Shown one piece after another: positions 18,324 to 26,263 of a stretch of DNA of 64,000 nt. The stretch spans positions 640,275 to 704,274 of the forward strand of contig NZ_JAAIKE010000002.1 of the NCBI RefSeq assembly GCF_010915705.1, in the 5' to 3' direction. Position numbers and translations under genes: made by a program. Every line of letters begins with the position of its first letter. The stretch's first letter is position 1. The notes beneath the pieces were generated by a model. That model made no database searches, had not been told where the DNA came from, and saw nothing but the letters and a program-made list of their open reading frames with translations. The DNA is from Pseudotabrizicola algicola (GTDB taxonomy: Bacteria; Pseudomonadota; Alphaproteobacteria; Rhodobacterales; Rhodobacteraceae).

Positions 18324-19282
18324 GCGGAGTGATGGAACCCCGCAAACATGTAACTGAGACAGAGACAAACGCGGCGGCATCCGCACCTTATGTGGACTGG
18401 GCTGCCATCTTTGCCGGCGCGGTAATTGCTGTCGCGCTTGGTGTGCTGTTCACCGGATTTGGCGCAGCACTTGGCCTTACCGCCGTTTCCGCCGAGAGGG
18501 GGGAGGGAAATGGCCTTGTGGGCTTTGTGATCTCGACCCTCTTTATCATCGTCAGCATGGTGGCTGCCTATGCCGCAGGCGGATACATTGCCGGACGTCT
18601 CCGCCGCCGCACGGGGACCGCCACGCGCGACGAAACGACGGTGCGGGACGGCTTGAACGGCCTGGTTGTCTGGGGTCTGGGCGTTGCGACAAGTGCCTTG
18701 ATGCTGGGGTCGGTCGTTTCCGGCCTTGCAGCAGGTGCAGGCAACGTGGCGTCAGCGGGAGCGCAGGTTGCAGGCTCGGTAGCGGCCGGCGCTGCCGATG
18801 TTGCTGCCGATGCGACGCAAGCAGCGCTTCCGGAAGAGTCGATCGCGTTTGAAGCGCGTGCATTGCTTAGACCGCAAACCTTGGCTCCGGGTGCGGCAGG
18901 TGCTTCCTCCACCACCGCTGATGTGACTGCGATTCTCGCCAATATCGTCACGACGGGAGAGTTGAGTGATGCGAATCGGGCGTATCTTGTCGAGGTGACC
19001 AGCGCGCGGACGGGCCTGGCCCCGCAAGAGGTGGAAGCCCGCGTTGAAGAAGCGGTAGCGGCGGCGCAAGCGGCACGCAATGATGCTGCGCAGTTGGCCG
19101 ACGAGGCCGAAACTGCAGCGCGGGATGCGGCGGAAACTGCCCGCATTTCAGCCATCCTGACCGCCTTTCTGTTGACCGCCACGGCGTTGGTGGCGGGCGT
19201 CGCAAGCTATGTCGCTGCCGTAAAGGGCGGCCGGCATCGTGACGAAGGCCGGGTTTTCAGTGGATTCTCATACCTCGGCTAA
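18320..19282 (+). CDS. Multi-pass membrane protein, unknown function
   Basis: 320 residues from a GTG overlapping the preceding stop; an ATG at 18332 is the alternative. About three helices at 25-135 (VDWAAIFAGAVIAVALGVLF, LVGFVISTLFIIVSMVAAYA and a third), a long Ala-rich soluble part (150-275) with coiled-coil-like EARVEEAVAAAQAARNDAAQ, and a last helix near 280-305. The pattern matches stress-associated membrane proteins of alphaproteobacteria; I assign no function. Probably transcribed from 18172. Confidence 0.78.
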   Translation: MSGVMEPRKHVTETETNAAASAPYVDWAAIFAGAVIAVALGVLFTGFGAALGLTAVSAERGEGNGLVGFVISTLFIIVSMVAAYAAGGYIAGRLRRRTGTATRDETTVRDGLNGLVVWGLGVATSALMLGSVVSGLAAGAGNVASAGAQVAGSVAAGAADVAADATQAALPEESIAFEARALLRPQTLAPGAAGASSTTADVTAILANIVTTGELSDANRAYLVEVTSARTGLAPQEVEARVEEAVAAAQAARNDAAQLADEAETAARDAAETARISAILTAFLLTATALVAGVASYVAAVKGGRHRDEGRVFSGFSYLG

Positions 19283-19305
19283 CGCGCTGGCATCGCACAT
19301 TTATC

Positions 19306-19335
19306 CAGCGGCACTTCTCGTGAGGGGTGCCGCTG
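19306..19335 (+). terminator. Stem-loop after the multi-pass membrane gene
   Basis: CAGCGGCAC pairs with GTGCCGCTG around a 12-base loop, separating this unit from the promoter at 19368. Confidence 0.5.
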
Positions 19336-19367
19336 AAGGCTTTGGAGCAAATAGTTCCAATTGTTAC

Positions 19368-19392
19368 GGAACAATTTCCAGCGTCGGCGGTT
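19368..19392 (+). promoter_or_regulatory. EcfG-type promoter, GGAAC-N16-GGTT
   Basis: GGAACA and GGTT with a 16-base spacer. The nearest downstream start is a TTG with a strong ribosome site at 19426. Confidence 0.65.
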
Positions 19393-19425
19393 GTCGTGAC
19401 AAACCATCAGTTTTCGGAGGCGCTT

Positions 19426-19644
19426 TTGCCTGTCTCAAGCAAAGTCGGCATCTTCCCAACCGCACTGGAAACCAGACGCCCCCTGCGCCGACGATCGGCA
19501 AAATCAGTTCGTGAAGAGGACGAGCTTGCAGCGCTTGACCAACGCGTCGGGCGCGCCGACCCTTATGATGAAGATGATCGGCTCGACGATCCTTTTGAAG
19601 CGATCGGCTCTTTAGCGCACGCGGTGCGTTTGGATGACAGCTGA
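19426..19644 (+). CDS. Small acidic protein (72 aa), TTG start, unknown
   Basis: The TTG at 19426 has GGAGG five bases upstream. The product has a basic first part (ETRRPLRRRSAKSVR) and an acidic second part (EEDELAALDQRV, DPYDEDDRLDDPFEAI), no membrane segment and no recognised family. Support comes from a complete transcription unit: EcfG-type promoter 33 bases upstream, good ribosome site, open frame, hairpin with T-run 50 bases after the stop. Easily missed because it has no ATG. Confidence 0.5.
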   Translation: MPVSSKVGIFPTALETRRPLRRRSAKSVREEDELAALDQRVGRADPYDEDDRLDDPFEAIGSLAHAVRLDDS

Positions 19645-19695
19645 AGCACCCTGCCCGAGAAAATGGGCCGTCCTTCCTGTTTCAATCCAAAGTGA

Positions 19696-19720
19696 AGGTG
19701 GCTATCGAGGCCACCTGTTT
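19696..19720 (+). terminator. Rho-independent terminator
   Basis: AGGTGGC pairs with GCCACCT, followed by GTTTT; it ends the small acidic gene's unit. Confidence 0.6.
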
Positions 19721-19875
19721 TCACATGTGGGGTCCAGCCTCAGAAAATACAACTTATGGTTGTTTTTTGAAGATACATTGCAACTAGAAAATAGTTTGGT
19801 ATTGTTGAAGCATCCAACGCCAGATGGGGATTTGCAAACTCCACATTCTTGCCACTCCAGTCTTTACCAAATCAT

Positions 19876-22386
19876 ATGAACCCAGACGTTCGCCACCCAG
19901 TAATCAATAAAACGATGCCGCTGGGGCGGTTCTGGAGGCAATGGCGATTGTCGGCCACGCGCTTTTGCAAGCGTGACATGGCACTTCCTGCCACCGCTGT
20001 TGTGGTTCCGTTGTCGATCATGCTGACTGTGGGATGGCTCAGTTGGTCCTCTGCCTGGACTGCCGCCGAGACGGACATGCGCCGCGCCGCACTGTCTGCC
20101 TCGGAATATGCCAACCGCACTTTTGAAGGCTATTCGGTTGCGGTGGGCCGCGTAAATGACCGCCTGCGCACCCTGACAGACCAAGACATCCGCGACAGAG
20201 AGCGCGCTTTGGGCGAAGAGCTACGCCGCATCACTGCCGAGCTATCCCAGACGCAGATGAGCTATGTGATAGACCGGAACGGCTATCCTCTGGTCATTAC
20301 AAACATCTACCCTGCTCCCGAAGGATCGCTTGCAGACAGGGATTACTTTCAAATCCTGAGCGAGCCTGACGCGCCCGAGTTGTTCATAAGCCAAACCTTT
20401 GTCGGGCGCTTTGACGGCCAACTCCTTTTCTCTGTCGGTCGGCGCCGTACAGACACCGGAAATTTTACGCCTGACGACAGGTTTGACGGTGTCGTTCTTG
20501 TGTCTGTCAGTCCCAAGGTTCTGGCAGATGGGCTTGCGCGGCTGCTTTCTGCGCCGACCGACCGCCTTGCGGTTTTCCGCAATGACGGCTTCGGGCTCAG
20601 CACCACCAGCGGCATTCTGGAAAGCGGCACGCCGCTGCCGCAGCTTGACCGGCAAAGCGCCTTTTATGACTTTGCGGATCTTGGCATCGAAAGCGCCGTC
20701 TATTCTTCGTCCCTGTCAATTCCGGGTGACAGGGCGCTGGTGGCCATGCAGGCCGTGGGCGACTTGCCGCTTTATGCGGTCAGTATGCGACCCCGCTCAC
20801 AGATTGTCGCGGCCTGGCGCGCGACCATGCTTCCTCTTCTGGCGTTGGGAGTGCCGGCAACGCTTGCCCTTTTCCTGCTCAGCATACGCGTCGTGTTCGA
20901 CCAGCGCCGCCTCGCCGAGCGCAATGTCAGCCTGCAGCGCGACAACGCGCTGAGTTCGGACAGGCTGCTGCGCGCCAAGCGCTTCGGCCTGATGGGAACG
21001 TTTGAGTTCGATTTGCGCACAGGCATCAGCCGGCGTTCGGCAGAATACATGGCGATTCACGGGCACGATCCGGTCCCGTCAGAGGAAGCGCATGAAGATT
21101 GGGTAAGTCGCGTTCACCCCGATGATCGGGTGCGGGCCGAAAGGGTGGTGCTGAACGCTCTGTCTGACGCCAGCGGCGATACCGATTACGGGCAGAGCTA
21201 CCGCATCATCACCAAGGATGGCGAGACGCGCTGGATTGCGGCTTGGGGCGAGATAGACCGTGACGCTGCCGGGCGCGCCTACATGCTGCGCGGCATCCAT
21301 ATTGATGTGACACCCCTGCGCACGACAGAAATGGCGCTGGCAGAAAGCGACGCACGGCTTCGGCTTGCGCAAGAAGCGATGGGGATCGGAGCATGGGAAT
21401 GGCTGGGGTATTCGCAGCCTCTGCGCTGCTCACGCAAGGCGCTGGAACTGTTCGGCTTTGATCCAGGGGCTGGTCCGGTTGGACTGCGCAGCCTGATGGC
21501 AAAGGTCCACCAGGAAGATCGTAGCGCGATGGCGCGGGCGCTTCGCCACATGCGCGCGAGTGGCTCGCTTCAGATCGAGGTGCGCCTGCAACGCCTGGCC
21601 GAAGGCGGGGGGGCGGTTGCAACACCGCATTGGGTCGCCCTGCGCGCCCGCAGGATCTCGTCCCGTCGGCTTGGCGGAACCCGTCTCATGGGCGTGGTTT
21701 ATGATGTTTCCGATCGGAAGCGATCCGAAGAACTGGTCATGCTCATGGCGCACGAGGTCGAACATCGGGCCAAGAACGCCCTTACTGTCGTATCCAGCCT
21801 TCTACGGACAGCCAAAGCCAACAGCGCGGAAGAGCTTGCCCATGTCATGCGCGGACGCGTGCGTGCCCTTAGCCAGACGATGGCGCTTCTGGGCAAGCAG
21901 CAATGGACAGGAGCGGATCTGCACGACATCGTGGAAAGCGAGTTGAGGCCCTTCAACTTGGTTGACACGACTGCTGCCGAAAACGCGACGACGGAACATC
22001 ATATCTCTGTGTCCGGCCCTCCGATACGCATCGGGGTCGCAGCGGCGCAGCCCTTGTCGATGGCACTGCATGAACTGGCGACGAATGCGGCCAAATACGG
22101 TGCCCTGTCGGTTGCGGGCGGCCAGTTGAGCGTCAGCTGGTCCTTGGAAGAGGGTGACGTTCACATCCTCTGGCGAGAGGCGGGCGGGCCCGAGATAAAC
22201 GATCAGCCGCGAACTACAGGATTCGGCTCGCGGCTGATCTCGCTGGTGTTTGAAGGACAGATCGGCGGACGCATCGAAAAGAGGTGGAGCCGGGGCGGCC
22301 TCGAGTGCCGCATGATCCTTCCCGCCTCCACTCTGGTCGCCGGCGCAGCGACGCCACCCGAGGCCAGCCAGAACAGGCTGGCCTGA
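19876..22386 (+). CDS. Membrane sensor HWE-family histidine kinase
   Basis: About 836 residues from the ATG at 19876; no start here (TTG 19849, ATG 19915) has a clear ribosome site. Two helices (near 40-60 and 310-335) flank a periplasmic Cache/CHASE-like sensor of about 250 residues. Two PAS domains follow (TFEFDLRTGISRRSAEYMAI and GAWEWLGYSQPLRCSRKALE), then the HWE core: phospho-His near residue 630 (MAHEVEHRAKNALTVVSSLL), ALHELATNAAKYGALS and the WRE motif in ILWREAGG. The LOV cysteine motif is absent, so it is not a blue-light LOV kinase. It probably feeds the general stress pathway. DNA just upstream is unusually AT-rich. Confidence 0.88.
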   Translation: MNPDVRHPVINKTMPLGRFWRQWRLSATRFCKRDMALPATAVVVPLSIMLTVGWLSWSSAWTAAETDMRRAALSASEYANRTFEGYSVAVGRVNDRLRTLTDQDIRDRERALGEELRRITAELSQTQMSYVIDRNGYPLVITNIYPAPEGSLADRDYFQILSEPDAPELFISQTFVGRFDGQLLFSVGRRRTDTGNFTPDDRFDGVVLVSVSPKVLADGLARLLSAPTDRLAVFRNDGFGLSTTSGILESGTPLPQLDRQSAFYDFADLGIESAVYSSSLSIPGDRALVAMQAVGDLPLYAVSMRPRSQIVAAWRATMLPLLALGVPATLALFLLSIRVVFDQRRLAERNVSLQRDNALSSDRLLRAKRFGLMGTFEFDLRTGISRRSAEYMAIHGHDPVPSEEAHEDWVSRVHPDDRVRAERVVLNALSDASGDTDYGQSYRIITKDGETRWIAAWGEIDRDAAGRAYMLRGIHIDVTPLRTTEMALAESDARLRLAQEAMGIGAWEWLGYSQPLRCSRKALELFGFDPGAGPVGLRSLMAKVHQEDRSAMARALRHMRASGSLQIEVRLQRLAEGGGAVATPHWVALRARRISSRRLGGTRLMGVVYDVSDRKRSEELVMLMAHEVEHRAKNALTVVSSLLRTAKANSAEELAHVMRGRVRALSQTMALLGKQQWTGADLHDIVESELRPFNLVDTTAAENATTEHHISVSGPPIRIGVAAAQPLSMALHELATNAAKYGALSVAGGQLSVSWSLEEGDVHILWREAGGPEINDQPRTTGFGSRLISLVFEGQIGGRIEKRWSRGGLECRMILPASTLVAGAATPPEASQNRLA

Positions 22387-22395
22387 GCCTCACGA

Positions 22396-23334
22396 TCAGA
22401 TGCCCGACGCCTTGGATTTGCGCGCGCTATCCTTGCCCGCATTATCCTTGTCGGCTCCGCTGTCGACACCATCGCCATGCAGGATGGGATCAATCTGCTC
22501 GGCCGCGGTATCGACGGCGGCCTGAGCCACATGTTCGACCTTTTCCGCCAAGGTCGTGCCTTTGCCATCAGGCATCAGCCCTTCTTTGCGGGCGGCCTCT
22601 GCGGCGGCGGCATAGGTTGTCTTGGCTGCCTCTGTCACGCGCTCGCCCATCTCGCCCGTGGCCTGATAGGCTGCCGTCCACATTTTCTGCCGTTGCGGGC
22701 CCAAGAGCCGATCTTCGGTGCGCGTCCGCGGCAAAGCGCTTCCCATGATCGCGCCCATAGCAAAGGTTGCCGCCCCGACAAGCAGCGGCTGGGAGGAAAC
22801 GCTCCGCGTCAGGGGACGCACTGTCGATCCGGCCCGTTCCTTGACCGTGTCGACAGAAGATTGCACACCCTCTACCGCTCTGCCCATCGCGTCGCGCACC
22901 ATATGCGGCACTTCGCCCAAGGTTTCGCCCAGATCAGAAACGCTCGCCATCGCCTTGCCAGCCAAGCTGCTGTCATCGTCATGCAACTTGTCCTGACCAC
23001 CGGAATAGGATTGCCAGTGATCTCCGGACCGCCCGCCGTAACCGGTGTCGCTCTCGCCGCGCCAGTCGTCGGGATCATGGGTCGACGTCTGCGACTTGCC
23101 CATCATCAACCATGCAACTCCTGCACCGATCAGCGCCAGCGCCATCGGGTTTTCCCGCACCTGACGTCCGGCGGAGTGCAGCGTTTCGCGCACATTCTCC
23201 ACCCCCAGAAAATGGCCCACGTCGTCAACCATCTGGTCAACCGAGAGGCGATTTTTTAGCTTGTCGAGTGTCTCTTCGACCCCCGCACGGTGGGCTTCGA
23301 TTTCGTTTTCAAGATGCTGTGCTCTGTCAGACAT
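22396..23334 (-). CDS. DUF3618 domain envelope protein
   Basis: 312 residues from the ATG at 23334 with AAGGAG upstream. The first 45 residues are the DUF3618 region (LENEIEAHRAGVEETLDKLK, then LSVDQMVDDVGHFLG). A membrane segment follows (ENPMALALIGAGVAWLMMG), then a long amphipathic, Ala-rich stretch and another weak hydrophobic stretch (PLLVGAATFAMGAIMGSAL). Third gene of an operon whose joints overlap by one and eight bases, with a holin-like membrane protein before it. Confidence 0.85.
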   Translation of the reverse strand: MSDRAQHLENEIEAHRAGVEETLDKLKNRLSVDQMVDDVGHFLGVENVRETLHSAGRQVRENPMALALIGAGVAWLMMGKSQTSTHDPDDWRGESDTGYGGRSGDHWQSYSGGQDKLHDDDSSLAGKAMASVSDLGETLGEVPHMVRDAMGRAVEGVQSSVDTVKERAGSTVRPLTRSVSSQPLLVGAATFAMGAIMGSALPRTRTEDRLLGPQRQKMWTAAYQATGEMGERVTEAAKTTYAAAAEAARKEGLMPDGKGTTLAEKVEHVAQAAVDTAAEQIDPILHGDGVDSGADKDNAGKDSARKSKASGI

Positions 23335-23747
23335 CACAAATGCTCCTTTGCAAGCCGGATATCCCGGCTGGTTTGTTGAAGGGTGCGGTCCGGCATGAGT
23401 TCGGCCGCAGAAAGGGATGTGCGCCCACGCGCGATCAGCAATGCACCGATGATGCCCAGGGCCGCGCCAACGATGACCGAGGCCCAACCCGGCCCCACCC
23501 ACTCTGCCAAGGCGATGACGAGGGCCTGAACCAGAACGAGGGCAGCGACCAAAAGAAAAATCGCCCCTGCAACCATCATTTCGGCTCCGGCAGCCATCGA
23601 TTTTAGGCCTTGCGAAAGTTCAGTCCGGATCAGCCTGCCTTCGCCGCGCACGATTCCGGTCACGTCGCGGATGAGATCAGCCAATAACCCCGCGATGCCG
23701 CCGGGGCCCGACTCTGTCTGCGGGGAAAGTGGATCGCGCTCAATCAT
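23334..23747 (-). CDS. Phage-holin-superfamily (DUF1469-like) membrane protein
   Basis: 137 residues from the ATG at 23747, which overlaps the previous stop. The N-terminus (GIAGLLADLIRDVTGIVRGEGRLIRTEL) and two helices (MMVAGAIFLLVAALVLVQAL and WASVIVGAALGIIGALLIA) are typical of the chromosomal holin-like/DUF1469 group, which is not phage-derived lysis machinery. Likely an inner-membrane partner of the DUF3618 protein. Confidence 0.8.
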   Translation of the reverse strand: MIERDPLSPQTESGPGGIAGLLADLIRDVTGIVRGEGRLIRTELSQGLKSMAAGAEMMVAGAIFLLVAALVLVQALVIALAEWVGPGWASVIVGAALGIIGALLIARGRTSLSAAELMPDRTLQQTSRDIRLAKEHL

Positions 23748-24462
23748 GGCTGCCCGTCCCCGCCCCACCCGGGCGCGTGGCGCCGAGGGGGCCAGACGAG
23801 CCACTGACGACACCCGGATTTGATTGCGACCTGCCGCCTTCGGGGGCGCTCACCATCGGGTCGTTCAGCATCTCTTGTGTGCGCTGTGGCGTGGCGAGCG
23901 TCACTCGGCTGCCGCCCTGCGGATGCCCCGACCGCCCACCATGCGACATCTCGCTTTGCGAATTGCCGCGCGCACCGGAGCGCTGGCCGGCGTTCGATTT
24001 GCCACGCGTTGACGAGGTATCGGTCGCCACGATCATGCGCCCCGCCAAAGCGCCCGTGACAAGGCAGCCCATCACGAAAAGCGCAGGGTTCTCGCGCCCG
24101 AACTGGCCAAGACGCTGCCCCATCTCGCGAATGGATTGTCCCTCGAGGCGTGACGACATATCGTCTATCAAATCAGCGGCATGAGCGGCCATTGCCGAGG
24201 CTGCCTCATCCTCTGCGCCCGCCGTCTCTCCACGCAGCCGCCCTGCGACCGCGCGTATTTGCGACCCCATGTCGGCGGCCCTGCGGTCCAGTTCATCAAG
24301 CACAAGCGCCGATATCGTGGAGCCAGCGTTTTGCGCCTCGTGTTTCACGCGGTCCGCGGCCTGAGAAAGGCGCGCTTTGGCATCGTCAAGCTCGCGTTGG
24401 GCAGCTTTTGCCATATCCGAGGTGTCGTCTTGCGAATGGGTGTCTCTGTTTTCGCTGTGCAT
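23740..24462 (-). CDS. Coiled-coil membrane-associated stress protein
   Basis: 240 residues, ATG at 24462 with AAGGAGG upstream. A long helical, Ala-rich N-terminal half (AKAAQRELDDAKARLSQAAD onward), one weak membrane segment near 135-155 (ENPALFVMGCLVTGALAGRM, resembling the ENPMALALIGAG segment of the DUF3618 protein downstream), and a disordered Gly/Ser tail. First gene of the operon under an EcfG-type promoter. No characterised family known to me. Confidence 0.75.
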   Translation of the reverse strand: MHSENRDTHSQDDTSDMAKAAQRELDDAKARLSQAADRVKHEAQNAGSTISALVLDELDRRAADMGSQIRAVAGRLRGETAGAEDEAASAMAAHAADLIDDMSSRLEGQSIREMGQRLGQFGRENPALFVMGCLVTGALAGRMIVATDTSSTRGKSNAGQRSGARGNSQSEMSHGGRSGHPQGGSRVTLATPQRTQEMLNDPMVSAPEGGRSQSNPGVVSGSSGPLGATRPGGAGTGSHD

Positions 24463-24512
24463 TTTTGGTCCTCCTTGGTCCGGCGAAAAGTTGCCGGCGT
24501 GCATGAAGGTCC

Positions 24513-24537
24513 AACTGGAGGCTGGTCACTTTGTTCC
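24513..24537 (-). promoter_or_regulatory. EcfG-type promoter, GGAAC-N16-AGTT
   Basis: Minus-strand GGAACA and AGTT with a 16-base spacer, 50 bases ahead of the three-gene envelope operon; back to back with 24568. Confidence 0.72.
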
Positions 24538-24567
24538 GGCGTCCTGAGGGCGCGCCGCACGGCGGGC

Positions 24568-24592
24568 GGAACAATGGCGCGACGGAGCGGTT
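24568..24592 (+). promoter_or_regulatory. EcfG-type promoter, GGAAC-N16-GGTT
   Basis: GGAACA and GGTT with a 16-base spacer, 56 bases ahead of the SDR gene. Confidence 0.75.
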
Positions 24593-24648
24593 GGAGCCCC
24601 GAGCGACAGGCTCTGTCGCAGATGACGCAGTGACAAAGGAAAATTCTG

Positions 24649-25497
24649 ATGAGCAAAGATATTCCCGCCCAAGAGCAAGACCACCAGCCCGGAACCGAAG
24701 CCGAGATGGAACCGAAGCCGGAGTTCATGCCCGTCTACGCCGGATCGGGGAGACTGAAGGACAAGGTTGCCGTGATCACAGGGGGCGACAGCGGCATCGG
24801 CCGCGCTGCGGCGGTTCTTTTCGCGCGTGAAGGGGCGAATGTGGCGATCCTTTACAAGGACGAACATGGCGATGCGGACACCACGATCGACATGATCGAT
24901 GCCGAAGGCGGCGAAGGGATGAAGATCGCACTGGATATCGGCGACAAGCAGGCTGTCGAGGCTGCAATCCAGCAGGTGATTGACCGTTTTGGTCGTATCA
25001 ACATTCTGGTGAACAATGCCGCCGAGCAGCACGTTCAGGATAATGTCGAGGACATCAGCGAAGATCAGCTTTTGCGCACATTCAAAACCAATATCTTTGG
25101 TCAGTTCTTCGCGGTGCAGGCTGTGCTGGGCCAGATGGAACAGGGCGACAGCATCATCAACATCACGTCGGTGACCGCGTTTCGGGGGCAGGACCAACTG
25201 GTTGACTACTCGTCCACCAAAGGGGCAATTCTGGCCTTTACCCGCGCCCTGTCATCCAAACTCGCCGAACGCGGCATCAGGGTGAACGCCGTCGCACCCG
25301 GGCCGATCTGGACACCGCTCATCCCGGCATCCTTTCCGGCAGATAAGGTGGAAAGCTTTGGCCAGAACGTGCCGCTCGGTCGTCCCGGCCAGCCGAACGA
25401 GGTGGCGCCCTGCATCCTGTTTCTTGCCTGTCAGGACAGCTCTTACATCACAGGGCAGACATTGCATCCGAACGGGGGCGAACTGATCGGAGGCTAA
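24649..25497 (+). CDS. Short-chain dehydrogenase, general-stress type (YhdF/YghA-like)
   Basis: 282 residues. A 35-residue N-terminal extension (EMEPKPEFMPVYAGSGRLKDK) precedes the Rossmann motif GGDSGIG at 45-51. Catalytic Ser174, Tyr187 and Lys191 (DYSSTKGA) are present, and NNAAEQ replaces the usual NNAG. The extension and spacing are those of the bacterial general-stress SDR group annotated as glucose/ribitol dehydrogenase; the physiological substrate is unknown. Own EcfG-type promoter and terminator. Confidence 0.9.
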   Translation: MSKDIPAQEQDHQPGTEAEMEPKPEFMPVYAGSGRLKDKVAVITGGDSGIGRAAAVLFAREGANVAILYKDEHGDADTTIDMIDAEGGEGMKIALDIGDKQAVEAAIQQVIDRFGRINILVNNAAEQHVQDNVEDISEDQLLRTFKTNIFGQFFAVQAVLGQMEQGDSIINITSVTAFRGQDQLVDYSSTKGAILAFTRALSSKLAERGIRVNAVAPGPIWTPLIPASFPADKVESFGQNVPLGRPGQPNEVAPCILFLACQDSSYITGQTLHPNGGELIGG

Positions 25498-25502
25498 ATA
25501 AA

Positions 25503-25526
25503 GGCGGGGGCAGTGCTGCCCCCGCT
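25503..25526. terminator. Bidirectional terminator
   Basis: GCGGGGG pairs with CCCCCGC over an eight-base loop; on the minus strand it is followed by CTTTATTTA. It separates two convergent stress genes. Confidence 0.7.
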
Positions 25527-25536
25527 CTCCACACCA

Positions 25537-26070
25537 TCAGATTCCCGCAACAACGCTGCACACGGGGCGAAGTTGAGCATCATCCGGCGTGACGCCACCG
25601 GCGAGTCCGGTATAGGGCTGAACCCCTTCGGAAGGGCGATGCACTTCGGCCCCATCCGCCGCGCCAGAGATTGACGTTGGCGCGGTAGCCTCGCGCTGGA
25701 CGCCTTCATCGGCAGGCAATTCGCTGCCCGTGGCTTGCGCGTCTTGGGTGTCACCAAGGCCGGTATTGGAGCCTTGCTGCTGCGAAGGGACAACCGCGCC
25801 CGAGGTGTCAGAAACATCAGCCCGATCCGCCAGAATGGCGCAGCGTTCCAAGATGGCAGCCTGATCGTCGGAACTCAGGGCTGTCCAATGCGCGCGTATC
25901 TCGAATTCCGGTCGCAGCAGCGTCAGACCTTCATCACTGAAAAAACCGGCCCCGACCCTGTCCCACCATGTTTCGGCAGCGGGCAGATCATTTCCTGCGG
26001 TTTGGGCATAGGCAGGGGCGAGGGCAGGCAGGGCAGCCACAGAGGCAGCAAGTGCGAGTGTTCGCATCAT
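25537..26070 (-). CDS. Secreted protein, paralogue of the 4482 gene product
   Basis: 177 residues from the ATG at 26070 (AAAGGA upstream). Signal peptide MMRTLALAASVAALPALAPAYAQ. A conserved block (FFSDEGLTLLRPEFEIRAHWTALSSDDQAAILERC) matches the block of the 4482-5174 protein (FGEDGS, EIEAQWQTLSEEDR, Cys), and both end with a Pro-containing turn, a Cys and a hydrophobic tail. The linker here is Gln/Glu/Thr-rich rather than Gly/Thr repeats. Periplasmic, function unknown, with an EcfG-type promoter. Confidence 0.72.
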   Translation of the reverse strand: MMRTLALAASVAALPALAPAYAQTAGNDLPAAETWWDRVGAGFFSDEGLTLLRPEFEIRAHWTALSSDDQAAILERCAILADRADVSDTSGAVVPSQQQGSNTGLGDTQDAQATGSELPADEGVQREATAPTSISGAADGAEVHRPSEGVQPYTGLAGGVTPDDAQLRPVCSVVAGI

Positions 26071-26112
26071 CGTCTTTTCCTTTCTTGGCGTTCTCAAACT
26101 GTTCCCGACACA

Positions 26113-26138
26113 AACACCTCAAAGAGGAGATATGTTCC
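26113..26138 (-). promoter_or_regulatory. EcfG-type promoter, GGAAC-N17-TGTT
   Basis: Minus-strand GGAACA and TGTT with a 17-base spacer, 42 bases ahead of the secreted paralogue. Confidence 0.6.
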
Positions 26139-26263
26139 GCCTTTGCGCCCCGCTGCGGCCATTTGCCCGAAGGTTCGGGGAACAATCGGCGCAGTTACAG
26201 CTTTAAGCGCAGCAGCAGGTCGGGCCATCGCGTGTCCGGGCAAAACCGATTGGACCCGAGCGC

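Noticed and set aside
19876..22386. LOV light-sensing kinase
   Set aside because: Neither PAS domain has the cysteine motif of LOV domains.
23334..23747. Prophage lysis gene
   Set aside because: The holin-like protein is in a chromosomal stress operon with DUF3618 and no endolysin or phage genes.
26179..26204. GGAACA ahead of the GH1-like gene
   Set aside because: No GTT occurs 16 or 17 bases downstream (GCTT instead).
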